Shown: piece after piece, positions 35,222 through 47,400 of the stretch
Layout: each line of letters opens with the position of its first letter
Numbering within the stretch: position 1 is the first letter of the stretch
DNA from: Smittia aterrima
Taxonomy: Eukaryota; Arthropoda; Insecta; Diptera; Chironomidae
Assembly: GCA_033063855.1 (NCBI GenBank)
Contig: CP093830.1
Span: forward strand, 10,478,854-10,542,853
DNA: 64,000 bases
Direction: 5' to 3'
The notes under the pieces: generated by a model
What the model was told of the DNA's origin: nothing
Databases searched by the model: none
What the model saw: the letters and a program-made list of their open reading frames with translations, nothing else
Made by a program: the position numbers and the translations under genes

Positions 35222-38200
35222 CTAGGGCACAAGTTACGAAGTCTGCAAATGTTAAAAAATTTAGGAACAAACAAAAACATTTTGCAGCCCTTGCAAACAA
35301 AAGATTTTCGATAAGAGGAAGAAGAAGAGGCATTTCTAAGAAGTAATTCATGTCAGTGGAACAAGATTCACTTCATGCGCAAGCAACAATTTCATTTTGT
35401 TTCGCTTTTGCAAATCCATTTCGCTTAGATATTCGAAAACAAGATTCGTTGGGTAAACAAATTTTCTGATATCGTGAACAAGATCTAAACAAGCACCCGA
35501 AGTTCATTTATCAAGAGTTCTTCCTCGGATGGACTCAGCACAAAAGCCAATAAAATTTCTCATTGTTTGTGGTTTAATGTTTACTCATCGCATCTCGACA
35601 TCGAAAGATCAAACAGAGAAAGGCACTTTTCGAATAAACTTTGACTTTGTTGATTGGATTTCCATAGAAGAAGCTCCGCCGGAAAGGCACGATGAGTTTC
35701 TCATTCTACTTACGATCCATCAATCATCAATTCACGAAGCAATAGAAATTTCTTTATTCCCCCCAGGAAAAATAATTCTTAGCCAATTATCAAAGCTTTT
35801 TATGGAACTGTCGAAACTTTCTAAAAGTCATCTTCGAATGTCAAAACTTGTGAAGGCTCGATTTGCTGGTTCATTGAGAGATCAGAACGACGACGACTGC
35901 CTCAATTATCGTGTCACGAACGAAAGCGTGATCGAGCACTAAAGAAGCAAATTTATTTTGATATTCTTTACACAAAGTTTTTGCAGTTGTCCGGATATCG
36001 ATAGCAATTTCAATTTCAGTCAGGTTCATCCTGAGTCCGCATGAGTCACGCAATATCTGCTGCTGGCAATTAAGCGACGCGATTCGACCGCTTTTCCTTA
36101 TTTATTATTCATAACTCGTCAATCCGCTATTTATCCAGTCTTTCCTTTCCCTTTATGCAACGTTTCGCAAAAGTCGAGTCGACTTTCAAATTCAAAGAAG
36201 GAAAATGAAATTTATTAATTTGCTTGTACACAGAACGTCGATCGATTTATTTTTTAAAAAATTACAAGACATTTCAGGAACTCGACGTTAAACGAACTGC
36301 AAGCTGAATGAAAAAGCAATTTTAACTTGACATTAAGACAAAGCATGTAAGACGATAAATATTTTATGCAAGACGAAAGGCAAAGAGACGACGAGAAAAA
36401 TTGTTTTGCTTTAACGAAGAATGTTGGATGAAGAATTAAAGAAGCTTCTGTGAGAGAACCGAGAAGAACAGAATGAGAGCTAAAATAAATTGAATGAAAT
36501 CCGCATGTTGATTGAAAAATTGAAGACAAATTTCAATAAAATATATTCTCGCTTGCTATGCAGCCCTGCAGAGCAGCGAACGCTTCTGATTCTCGTTTGA
36601 TCTTTGGAAATTCCACTTCGAAAAACTTCTTGTGTAGGCTCAGGAATTTACTTTTGTCTTCGACGCGAGTAAAAGAGTAATTGATCAATTAAGTCTCGAA
36701 CTACCGAAATTGGAGCTTACAGAAAAATTATTCATAATTGGATAATTGCTCGACCGAGCTTTTCTCAAGTAGTAATCTGGAAACAAAATTCGTAGGAAAA
36801 TTAATTCTTCGTATGATTAGACATCGAGTTTCCTGAGTCATGACTTTCAGTTTCTAGAGAAATAATCAATATTAGTTGCTTAACATTGTTTGCTATTGAG
36901 TGTAAAGGTTCAATTTCAAAAGCGGACCATTGTGTGCTTGCTTTGGGGTGAGTGAAACTATAATGTGAGTGAATTTTCATTAAAATTTAAATTCAATTTA
37001 TTGCTTAACGAGAAAGTTGCCTACTCAATTTAATGATGTGTCACGCTATTGACGAATGTCTCCCCCTTCCTCCTTCTCTCAAGAGACTTGCTGTGGGCAT
37101 GCTTGAGAATGGACTTGTGCATTATTTAAAGTTATCCACACGTACTCGATTCAAGGCTTTCGATTCTTACCTCAATTTAGCGATATCTTAAAGTCAATCG
37201 AGACTTCTTCCTATTCAGAGATTGCTGATACAGAAATTTACACAAAATGCAATCGAATTATTCACGCACATAACTCAAAATTCGTTCCTTAGCTTCTGGA
37301 AGGTTTCCAACCATTGTTCTTCTTTCATTTTCAGTGCCAAAGAAGTTTATGAAATAACAATGGAGCTATGGAGAGCTTAAAGACGTTTGTCGTCGCATGT
37401 GCACTTTGTTTCATGTTCTGTGTTATTATGCATCTTATGTCGCCATTGTAATAAGCGGTGCGGTGCGAAAAGTAGCAATCAAAAATTTTGCAATGCAATT
37501 TTTCCTTTATTGTTTTCATCGGGCCTGTATAATCAACTCTGAAACTGCCCGAGGTTTCACCACAAGTTCACTTCCTCTTTGCTCGACAGACGTTAAATAA
37601 ATTACGTGAAGTAGCATAAGACAGCAGACCAGATAAATAAAAAGAGGCAGAACTTCATTCTCTCTCTCTTGTCATCGAATTAGACTCTTTATAATCATTC
37701 CATTCAAGAAGTCGTTTAATTTGAGGAAAATTTTCATAATTTCGCATTAAGAGAAGTTGTGAAAGAAACGTTTTTCTCCATTCATTCATCATCACCGCGA
37801 GCGTCGTTATCATCGCTTGTTTTAATTACATTCAAGTTCCGCACAGCAAGCATTCATTTAATTAATGAGAAAATGCAGCTTTTGATGTTTATTGAGAGGA
37901 AAAGTTTTTCTTTCAAAAAACTTTCCTGTCGCCATCCGACAACATCATCCACACACAAAAAGACAAACACCGGAAGAAGCAGGGAAATTGAATAAATTGT
38001 TCCAGTTCCATCTTAAAAGCTTTCTCCTAACATAAAATAGAAATTCATAATTTAATGAATTCACTTAATGAGAAACACAGATGACAAAAGTCTTATCTCG
38101 GCTTAGTCGTTGAAATCGATTACACTTCTCATCTAATTTCGCTATTAAGAAGAGCTTAATACCTCGAGATGAATGTGAGAATGCGATTTGCTTTCATATT

Positions 38201-38542
38201 TTTTGTGTGTCCCTCTCACAGTAATCCACGAATTAATGACAAAGAGATCTCTTCAATTAGTAGCAAGCTTAAAATAGCAGTCAACAACAAAAGATGAATG
38301 AGTCTACAGAAAAATTACGGCTTCTGGAGCTTAAGTTCTTCTTCTTTCTCCTCTTCAGCTTCTTGTGCTTCGAAGTGACTTTAACATTTTCTCGCTAAAT
38401 ACTTTTATCGCTTTGAGATTCTTCAAAAGACGTTCTTCATTCTGTTTGATTTATTCTTCGAGTTTTAATCCCCTCAAATGATATTTAGAACGTTTCATGA
38501 GAATCTGGCTCCTGCTTCGGGGCGTCCATGTAAATGTTCAAA
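35222..38542. other. Exon-less duplicate of copy A intron and flank sequence
   Basis: In the same order and direction as copy A it holds relatives of the DNA past Y (35222-35360 resembles 18131-18240), of intron 2 (36230-36480 resembles 25735-26110), of the start of intron 1 (36665-36760 resembles 26930-27035), and of the conserved intron-1 element (37325-37480 resembles 27600-27735). I find no trace of exons 1-5 between them. A 137-codon frame at 35529-35942 (plus, ATG start) has no family similarity and no counterpart at copy A. Confidence 0.55.
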
Positions 38543-39064
38543 CTTCTTTCGAAAGAATTCCGATAAACATTGATCTTCAATTTAATTTAATCCACATTAA
38601 GTCTCAGTTCTCCGTCTGTTTGAATGTTTCGTGACTTCCATTGAAGATTCTTGCTCAAAGTATTTTGTCGAGGAGTCGACTTGGACGCAGCCAAATATTT
38701 ATTTATGAGTATGAGTCCCGAAAAATATGAATTCACTTAAACGAGTTCCAAAGAACGAGATCAGAAAACAAACGGAAAAATTCACAAGAAATATTTTTAA
38801 TTTCTGCCTTGTTAATGCGTCCACCATGAAAATATTTTGATGTCTCCCAGACAAGCATGCCGAACCGTAAAAATATGTTTTATGACATTCGAAATTTATT
38901 TAATAATAAATAAATATTTCTCCAACTTTAACTTCAGTTCCTCGACGACCGAAGAGAGAATACTTTAAGATGACGACCGAAAGGTGTTCTCTTTATGCTT
39001 CAAATCATTAAATGGAATTCACTTTTATGTAAGTCGCTGTTATCGTCTTCGAATCTTTTTTGCT
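38543..39064 (+). repeat. X block, copy 2 (direct duplicate of 33785-34308)
   Basis: Second copy of the 520-bp near-identical block. Beyond its right end the sequences share only short patches, such as the TTTCGCTATT segment. Confidence 0.9.
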
Positions 39065-41550
39065 TGCTTTTCGCTATTGCGACTCTCAAGTCGATGCTCA
39101 CATCGAAAGCGGAAGAAAAGAAGAGAAACAAAATCAATTTTCAATAAAAGTTTGCTTATTTGGTGCTGAGTGTAAAGTTGCAGAAAGCAAAAATCAAACA
39201 TTGAATGAATCTTTTGAAATTCCAAGTTAAATTGACTCGGCAATTTTCATAAAGTTTTGGAGAGTTAACTGTGTTCAGGCCATCGCGAGCGATAACTTTA
39301 ATTTCGCCTTCACCGCTAATCAATCTTCAACATGTGAAACTTTCGAATCTGTCAAATTCATTTAGCGCGGTTTTACCATAATTAAGTCGACTTTTGTGTG
39401 TCGTCTCCCATTAATCGCTCTGAAATAAAAGAGCAGAATAAATTAGTGGTTAGAAATGTAGCTTAGGGATTAAAACATTAATTAGCTGGAGAAATATTAA
39501 TCAACATGTGTGGAAGCTTCTCGCTCTTCGCTTAATAGTTTGGTTGTCGCGCGGCAGCATTTTTATTGCCCACCATTAAAAGGTCGTATTCCTGAACGTT
39601 TACAACAATAATCAATTGTCCAACAAGAGACATAACGACTCAAAATTGTTTTACAACCTTTTACGATTTGCATAAACCAATAATGTTTACGACATGAATC
39701 ATTCAGCTGTTGGCGATAGCACGTCTCACTTCTTCTCAATAAGGTGGTTTGTGTCTCCCGCAGCACTTTTTCCGATCCGTGGACTCATCAATATTTATGA
39801 CTTCCTCTGATTTTTCGGTGCTGTCCCGAAGAGATGAACAAGAAAGCGATATCTTCGAAAGAAAGAGCGACGTTTGCGTTTTTTCTCTCGACCGACGATG
39901 ATCCCTCAATAGAACGTAAATTTAATCAGAAACTCATCAATCATTTCATTCGAGCATCTCTAGCGAGTTAATTTAGAGAAACAAAACATGTTTCTCATTT
40001 TAACTTTTCTAACTCGCTTCATACTTCATTAAGTCGAAAATATAAAAATCATTTAGAATTTAAAAGAAAATAACTTTTCTTGAATGATGAGACAAATTCA
40101 AAAGTCAAATCAGTTTACGTGGATCAAGAAGATTACTGCAACTTTTCACTCTCTCTCTCTCACGATGCAGATGGAGAAAGCAGGTCAGAGCTTAACTGGT
40201 TTCATATTAAAAAATATGAAAATCCTGTTTGAGAAATTATTCGCTTTTGTCACTTAAATGCACGAGCGACACATGAAGTGGTTTTTAGGAAGAGAACAAT
40301 AAAACAATTCGCCTTCAAGAACTCGACAGCAGAAGTCGCTTTTAACGACCTGTAATTTCATTAGCATAAATACATTGTTTTGAGTTAAGTGCCGTGTTTA
40401 AAGCATAGTCGTTAGCTTAAAGGTAGCTGCTGCTTACCTCACTCACTCGTTTGCTCTTTCGCTCGTGGTTTCCCTTTTCTAGTTAGTAGTCTGCTATCAA
40501 AATTTGCATAAATTGTGCCGTGTGAATGTGATCAGTGAACTCTCTTTTAGGAGATTGTAAATCAAAGTTCGAAAACTATTAATTTTCCTAATCAATGAAT
40601 CTTAAATTGACAGGAATTTAAAAGGTAACAACGAGATTTGACGATGATAAAAATGGTTTTAAGCGAAGAGAGAGAGACCCGGAATACATTTCGCCTTTTC
40701 TCGAATGCTTACACGCTCTTCAGCTCCGTCGACTTCGTTAAATGTTCTTTCTTTGCCTCTGTCTCCCTTTCCTCATCGACACGTAAAACAACTTGACAGT
40801 TTGAATTTCTTCAGCCATTAAAAAACAAGCGACGACGATGATTAAATGCATAGATAAATTAGTTGTTTGAAGCAAAATTGAAGATCATTGATATGAATTA
40901 CTCTCATAAATTTAAACCGTTGTTTAGCTATGAAACTGACTGCAGGTGTTTTTTATTTCCCTCAAGTCATAAATAATCTCCTAACGCTCTTTTCGGTTGG
41001 AAAGTTTTTAGTTTTCACTGCATTTTTTTAATAATAAATTCTTCACCTCACTCAAGATTCTCAAATGAGAAAGTTTTGCTTGGCTTAAAGTTCAGATGCT
41101 AATAAATGAAAGCTGAAAGCTCTCCCGCCCGCCCAGGACGAATCTGAATTTATGAATTCACCTCGAGAAAGTTTCCTTAATTAGGTTTTCGCTCGAGTCA
41201 TTCTGCTTGAGCTTTCCTGCGATTTATCTTCTCGTAATTATTTTAAAGCGAGTGAATGAATGAACGTGGAGAACATTCCGTGAATTCCGAGCCCTTTTCT
41301 CATGAACGAAACCCAAAGCCATGAGAATGGAATTCTTAGTTCTTCTTCTTGAATAAATTAGGCTCACAAATTTTCCTTTCTTCAGCCTCGTTAATGCTCG
41401 GAAGAAAAATTACGTCGCTTCATTGCGAGAGCGGATAATTGACCAATTCGTATCCGATTGTGTGTTTTAGTGGAAATGGAGCTCATAAATATGAGCCGCT
41501 TCATAATTGGATAATCACGCATGGACTCACTGACAAGCTTTGTACTTGTG
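39065..41550. other. Further diverged duplicate segment without exons
   Basis: Contains relatives of 19190-19292 (at 39930-40044), of 26279-26400 (at 39425-39495 and 40838-40945) and of 26930-27035 (at 41440-41510, sharing TTCATAATTGGATAAT). The order of elements resembles the copy A neighbourhood. No supported exon. Confidence 0.5.
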
Positions 41551-44050
41551 AAGTGAAATATTATCTGCTCGTCACGAGAGAGCCGTTCACGGAATTCTTT
41601 CGCATCGCCGGAAGTTGAATGTCACTCCAGCAACCGAGTTCATCTCATTACAATATAAATGAGACGAAACTATCTTAACGAGAATTGTGGAAAAACTTTT
41701 AATTATTTCCTTTCTCTCTCGATCTCGTCGGTGAAGAATTCACGTCGAGGGTGACAGTTGAAAAGTTTATTTTAAAGATAATTCATCAACTCTCATGGAA
41801 GCTTCCGTAAGTTTGCTATTCAGATGGTTATCCTAATCATTTGAATTGTAAATCAGGCAAAATCCTTCAAGAACGGTTTCCCTTCTAGAGCCATTGATTT
41901 AATTGCGAGCATTCTCCTGGAATATTCATTCAGTTTTACTTATGCAATTTCTTTTCTTTAGACACCGCTCGATTGAAGGAGAAGATGTTGAAGGAGCTTG
42001 GGGTTGTTGATGAAGTTGTTTTCACGAAGTTTTCGAAGTCTTGGAGAACTTACGAGAGGGAGAGAAACATAAATTAAAATGAACCTGGAAGTTTGAAGCA
42101 ATCTAGGAAAGTTTTAGTGGAAGAGAAGCGCATACTTCAGAAAAATCTTAGCTTACAAGTTTGTCTCGAGAATCATTTAGAATTCAAGGTGCAGTCTCTT
42201 CCTCCCAAACAGCTTGAACTCTTTAACTTTCATAATGAAAAGATTTTCCAATTTACAAAAAGGGATTTCGCCAATGATACCATTGAAGTTTCTCTCACTC
42301 CCTTCATTGCATCATCAACATCAAAAGAGTTTTCAACTTTTTTTTCCGCAAACGACGGTTCGAACTTTGTGAGAATGTCAGCAGATTTTGCGATAAACTT
42401 TCAGTCACAGTCGTCGCAGCGTGAAATCATCGAAGAACTTATGCTCAATCCCCCGTCAATTCGTCGTCTCAATTCACTCGATGAGAGATCTCTTCTAACT
42501 CTCGATACCAAAATATATTCACCCGAGACACATCTCTACCCTTATCGCATCCTTCAACTGACTTGATATTGATATATCCATAATGGCTCATAATAAAACC
42601 CGATTTCAATTTCACACACAACATTCTTTCCGGCGTATACAAAAGCAATTGAAAATAATTTATTATTTCAATACAATCAATTTAAAAATGGGGGCTTTTT
42701 ATAAATCACATTTGTGCGTGTTTCGAACCAAATCCTATTACTTTTAGCGAAGAAATTGATTGGCTCCAATTTATAACATACAGCAGATAGCGTGCTAAAG
42801 CATAGAGGGAAATATTTCGCCGATAACATTAAAAATAAATCTTACCGAGAAAAAATCCAGTTTTTATTTTTATTGCGCAATCGAGAACCACGTCGGTTCA
42901 TTCGAGGTTTGCATTTTTCTTTTCTATTTCCTTGTTGGAAATTGAGAGACTGAGACGAAGACAAAGAAGAAGAAGCAAAGATTAGAAATCTGTAAAGTTT
43001 TTCTTTTTCAAAAAGTTTTTGCTATCGGCAAACGTTCGCATTGTGAAAATCATTTTTATTGTTAGATTGTTTGCTCCCGACGAATATCTGAGGCCTCCGG
43101 CACAAATTCACCGAAATCTTCGAATCGTATTCCTCATCATGTGCGTATTTTGACACCTCCTTGTGATCCTTCCTTGCACAATGTTTCCCAAGAAAAGAAA
43201 AATTGAATTCGGATGTAATAAAAGAATATTTTTTGCTTCAGGTAAAAAAATGATTCATGATTCAGACATTTGCCCTGGAGAAACAAATAAACATATCAGG
43301 TTCCGCCTTCAGATTCAAAGAATTTTCTAAATTTGATCCTTTGGTTGTTTGTTACCTCAAAATTGCGCTTAGCTCTATTGAACATGAAATTGCATTTAAG
43401 CTGGGCTCAAACATGTTTTCTTACAATCTCCAATGGCAAAGGAAATTGACCATTACAAAAGCATTAGAAGTGAATGCTGTTTACGTAAAACATTTCACTG
43501 TCAACAGTTTTATGATGGATTGAAATCTCGTGTGCATCTTGGAACTGGTAAAAAAAAATGAGCAGCGGGGTTGTCGTTTCACTCGACAGGATGTTTTTAT
43601 TTTTAATAGTTTTGTTATCTCCGGTCTTCGCAGCGAAAAAAAAACCAAAGCATTGAAAATTTATACATCCTTCGAGCTTCAACTCCTCCACATGTCGCAT
43701 GTGGCTCCGGAAACTTTTTTGTGTTTTGTTTTGGTTAATATTTCGTTGTTGAGACATTCGAATCAAAGATGTTTCTTTTGTTATGGAGAAATTAAATTTG
43801 ATGCGCATCGATACTTTAAACTCTTTCAACGACGTTGAGCCTGAGAAGACACGACAAGCATGAAGACAAAGTTTTGAAACTTTCAGAAGCCGAACATCGC
43901 GACGACAACGAAGAGGAGAGCAAGACTTTGCAAGAAATGTGGATGCAAACACTTTTTTGACGTTGCCACAACAACAGATGGGCTGTGGTTTGCGTTTAAA
44001 GTTAAAGACCGTTTTGTGAACAAGAAACGAAATTAAAAGGAAATTTCGTT
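41551..44050. other. Region with unassigned open frames
   Basis: A 157-codon frame at 42093-42566 (plus) begins only at TTG and has no recognisable domain. At 43464-43952 (minus) and 43530-43838 (plus) both strands are open at once, which argues that at least one is chance. An 88-codon frame lies at 43257-43523. None has a convincing start, splice context or family match, so I do not call genes here. Confidence 0.4.
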
Positions 44051-44059
44051 AATTGCGTG

Positions 44060-44480
44060 AGACTAATTCGAGAAGAATCTTTAACAAATTCGTTTTCTTT
44101 CTTTTCTCTCATGTTTTCTGCGGTTTCCATTTTAAGAGCGTCTTTAATTTGCTGCATCAGTCGGAGAAAACGATCTTCGGGCGGTGTCTTCTTCTTCTCA
44201 TTCCTCGTCGTCTTACAATTCTTCTGTGGTTTCTCTTCATTAGCTCAATTTTTATTACGTCAAGTGATTGCGGTTAAAGTTGTTGAACTCTTTACGAAAG
44301 TCTTTTGTTGTTATTTATTTTCGACCTGATTGAGAAAGTTTTCTCCTCTCGATCGTTCTCGCCGTCTCTTAAGGTGACTCAACGAAAGTGAACCAACTTC
44401 AAATATGATTCGAAGAGGTCAAACGAACATTTTCATTTCAAAAACAAACTTCTTGATCACGAGCTCGATTGGCTTTCTAA
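44060..44480. repeat. Local inverted repeat, left arm (right arm about 48390-48690)
   Basis: The reverse complement of 48390-48690 shares GTGGTTTCTCTT, CAAGTGATTGCGGTT, GGTCAAACGAACAT and TGATCACGAG plus GATTGGCTTT in the same order. The arms are diverged, and their midpoint (about 46.45 kb) differs from that of the large gene inversion (about 40.2 kb), so this is a separate event. Confidence 0.6.
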
Positions 44481-47400
44481 AAAAATTATTCACTTGAAGT
44501 CTCCGGGATCGAACATGCTGAGTCATAATCAAACATACGTCAACCTTCTTTCTTCTTTCGCTTTCACGCTTTTTTTTCCATTCTCATTTGGAGAAGAAGT
44601 TTTTCACTTTTTTTTCTTCTGACTGACTTGTTCAATATTTCGATTCTTAGAAAACAAAGAAGAAGAAATCTTGTTCGATTCTGCTTCTTATGTTAATTAC
44701 GTAAGACCGAACTTCAGCGCATTATAATGATCGGTTATTCTTCCAAAACGCCGACATTTTCCTTTTGTTCTCTAAGTCAAGAGGAGCAGGAGTAGAAGAA
44801 GTCTTAGAAAAAAAGAAAAATTAACAAACCCAGTCATCAAACGGCAAAATCCCGCTGAGTCACGTAAAATTATTGAATTCGTAATCTTTAAATTGTCTTA
44901 AGTGCCAGAAAAATAATGGTAATGAGGCGAGAACGAGCGAGAGTCGAGCTATCGAATGAGGCTCGTGTGAAATAAACTAATTATTTTCCACTGTAATCAA
45001 CAGACGCTCGAGCACAGAAGACAGGAAAAACAATGCAGGATGATAAAGCTCTTTGTGAAGTCATTCGGACTGCCATCTAAGTCAAACTATTATTATGCCT
45101 TGATAGGTTTTGTCGCAATCCGGCATTAAAAAATTACTGAAATAAATTTGTAATGCAAATTAATGATTAAAAAATTAATGAGTTTCAGTTACTTCGGGTG
45201 AATTCTCATTTTCTTTTATTATTATTAGATTTTCTATTTCATAAATAATTCTATAAAATTTCACGGTCATGGTTGTGCTTCACAGCGAGAGAACTGGTTC
45301 GGATGTTTGTTATTATGCAGAGCTTCTGCTTGCTGCTGGTCTTGCTTTGTTGCTCAATTTCTTCTCATCCGACATACGCTCCACGTTCGTGTTCGATCAA
45401 AACCAAAGAGGCTTCTTATTCAATCTCTGCGTTCTCTCCTCTCCGCTTCGTCTACAAACTTAAACAGCAGTTTATATTGACTGATTGCTAATCTTTCCAT
45501 CATTTTATAATTGAACCACTTCAGTAGCATGACTCTAAATTACATAGGAAAGATAAATTATTAAATCTCTTAAATCGAACAATTTATTTTTCCTTCGAGA
45601 GAGAGAATAAAGTTTTTCTCGAGTAAATTTTAAAGCACAACGATTGATGAAAGAGCCGTTTAGGATTATGCAATGGGTTAAATGACAACAGCAGAAGACG
45701 AGAGAAGCAGAAGAATGATGAACGCAAACCAATCTGATTATCTTGGATTAGTTGCTTCATATCGATTACATTACATTTAATTCCCAACAAAATGAATGTG
45801 AGAATTTAATTTGCTTCATTTTTCTTGTCTCGTTACTTAGAGCAACTTGCTTGCTTGATACGTGTGTGCTTGTAATCCATGAATTAATGATAATAAAATC
45901 TGTGCAATTAGCAACATGCTCGAAATAGCAGTCAACAGAAAAGACGAATGACGAGGAGGAAGGCAAGAAAAAAACGAAGCTGCCAACTCTCTTGATGCTT
46001 GAGATTTCAGATTTCTTCTTTTTGTTTTCTTCATTAACTTCTTCCATTTAACACGAAATGCTTCTTAAAATTGCTTTTGCAAAAGGAAACATTCCCGAGA
46101 TTCCTCTGACCTCCGTTTTGCTTTCCGATCCCACGCTCATCTCAAAAACCCTGGAACGTTTTTCAATTTAATTTATTCTCGCTCAGATTAAAATGCTTCC
46201 CCTCTTGCCCTCCTTATCATCCAGTAAAATTAATTTCCAGGCACGAGAATGAACCCTTAAAAAAGATTTTTTTGCATCATTTATAAAAGTTTGAGTATTC
46301 ATGAGCTTTTCCACTTGGAGCTTACACCGAAAAAAAAACTATTCACGCCAACGAGCGGCAAACGAGAAAAATTCTTTTTTGTTTTAATCATTACGTTCGT
46401 GTTTATGCTTGCAAAGTACGTAATGCTTTTAACTGAACATTTATCTTCCTGTCATATATAATATGAGTGAACTGCCCATTGTTTTACATTTTTCGAAACA
46501 GTTTCTCGCCTCTTTTGTACTCTCGGTGAAGTCATGACCTTCGAGCCAGTTTTGGAATTCATTTTTCGTAATTAAAAGTTTCGTGTATGAAAAATAAAAA
46601 CGAGACAATTAGTGGAGCATCATCATTCTCTCGGTGAACGGAGATATTAGCCGAAACGTTTGTATCGATCCGAACGTTGTCTGCGACTAATGACGTGACA
46701 TAAATTTCTTAAACTGGTTGTTCATTTGCGAAAATGTTGTACACGCCATTAAATCTTCTTTTGCTACCACCTCGACAACTCCCGGTGCTCAAAATGAAGT
46801 AATCAAAGCGAAACAGAAGAATACTTAACGAATATTTAAGCAATGTTAACATTATTATATCTTCAAGTCTCGAGAAGCTGCCAAAAATGAACGGCAACAA
46901 TATTTTCTCGTAAGCTTAGACGAGTAAGAGAGTGCTCTGTAAGTAACTGTTGTTCGAGTCTCTAAGCTGCCGTCGTTCGCTTGCTTTTTATTCTCGGACC
47001 GCTTTTAATTAATATAAGAATCAAGCGTCAAGAGCTTCACAACAAAAATCAATTGAGAGTTGATTGCTGGGCATCTTCAACGCTCCTTTGATTAAAAGAA
47101 CTTTTGAGAAATGTTTTTCAACAAATTTTTTTCTTAGAACGCTTGAAGTGTACGAGATGTAAGAGAGCTAAGAAGAAGAAGGCAATGTATGACAGGATGA
47201 TTGCTTATTTAACAATCTTCTAATACAATAAAAGCATTTTCTGTTTTTCTTCAACACATCATCTTGAGTTAGCTACTACAAGCTATTCCACATGGTAATG
47301 ATTAGAAAATTACTAATCATCTCGACTGCACGAAGCAACATCTTTTCTTCATGAGATGAACAGAGAGATTCCCTCCCGTTTCCACAGCCACACATGAAAA

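Noticed and set aside
35529..35942. 137-codon frame with ATG in the exon-less duplicate
   Set aside because: No counterpart in the homologous copy A region and no recognisable domain; recorded only within the region entry.
33785..39064. X and Y blocks as transposable elements
   Set aside because: No terminal inverted repeats, target duplications, poly-A tail or coding frame seen, and copies are local and embedded in longer old duplications.
43464..43952. 162-codon minus-strand frame
   Set aside because: The opposite strand is also open over 43530-43838, and neither has family similarity or a convincing gene context.
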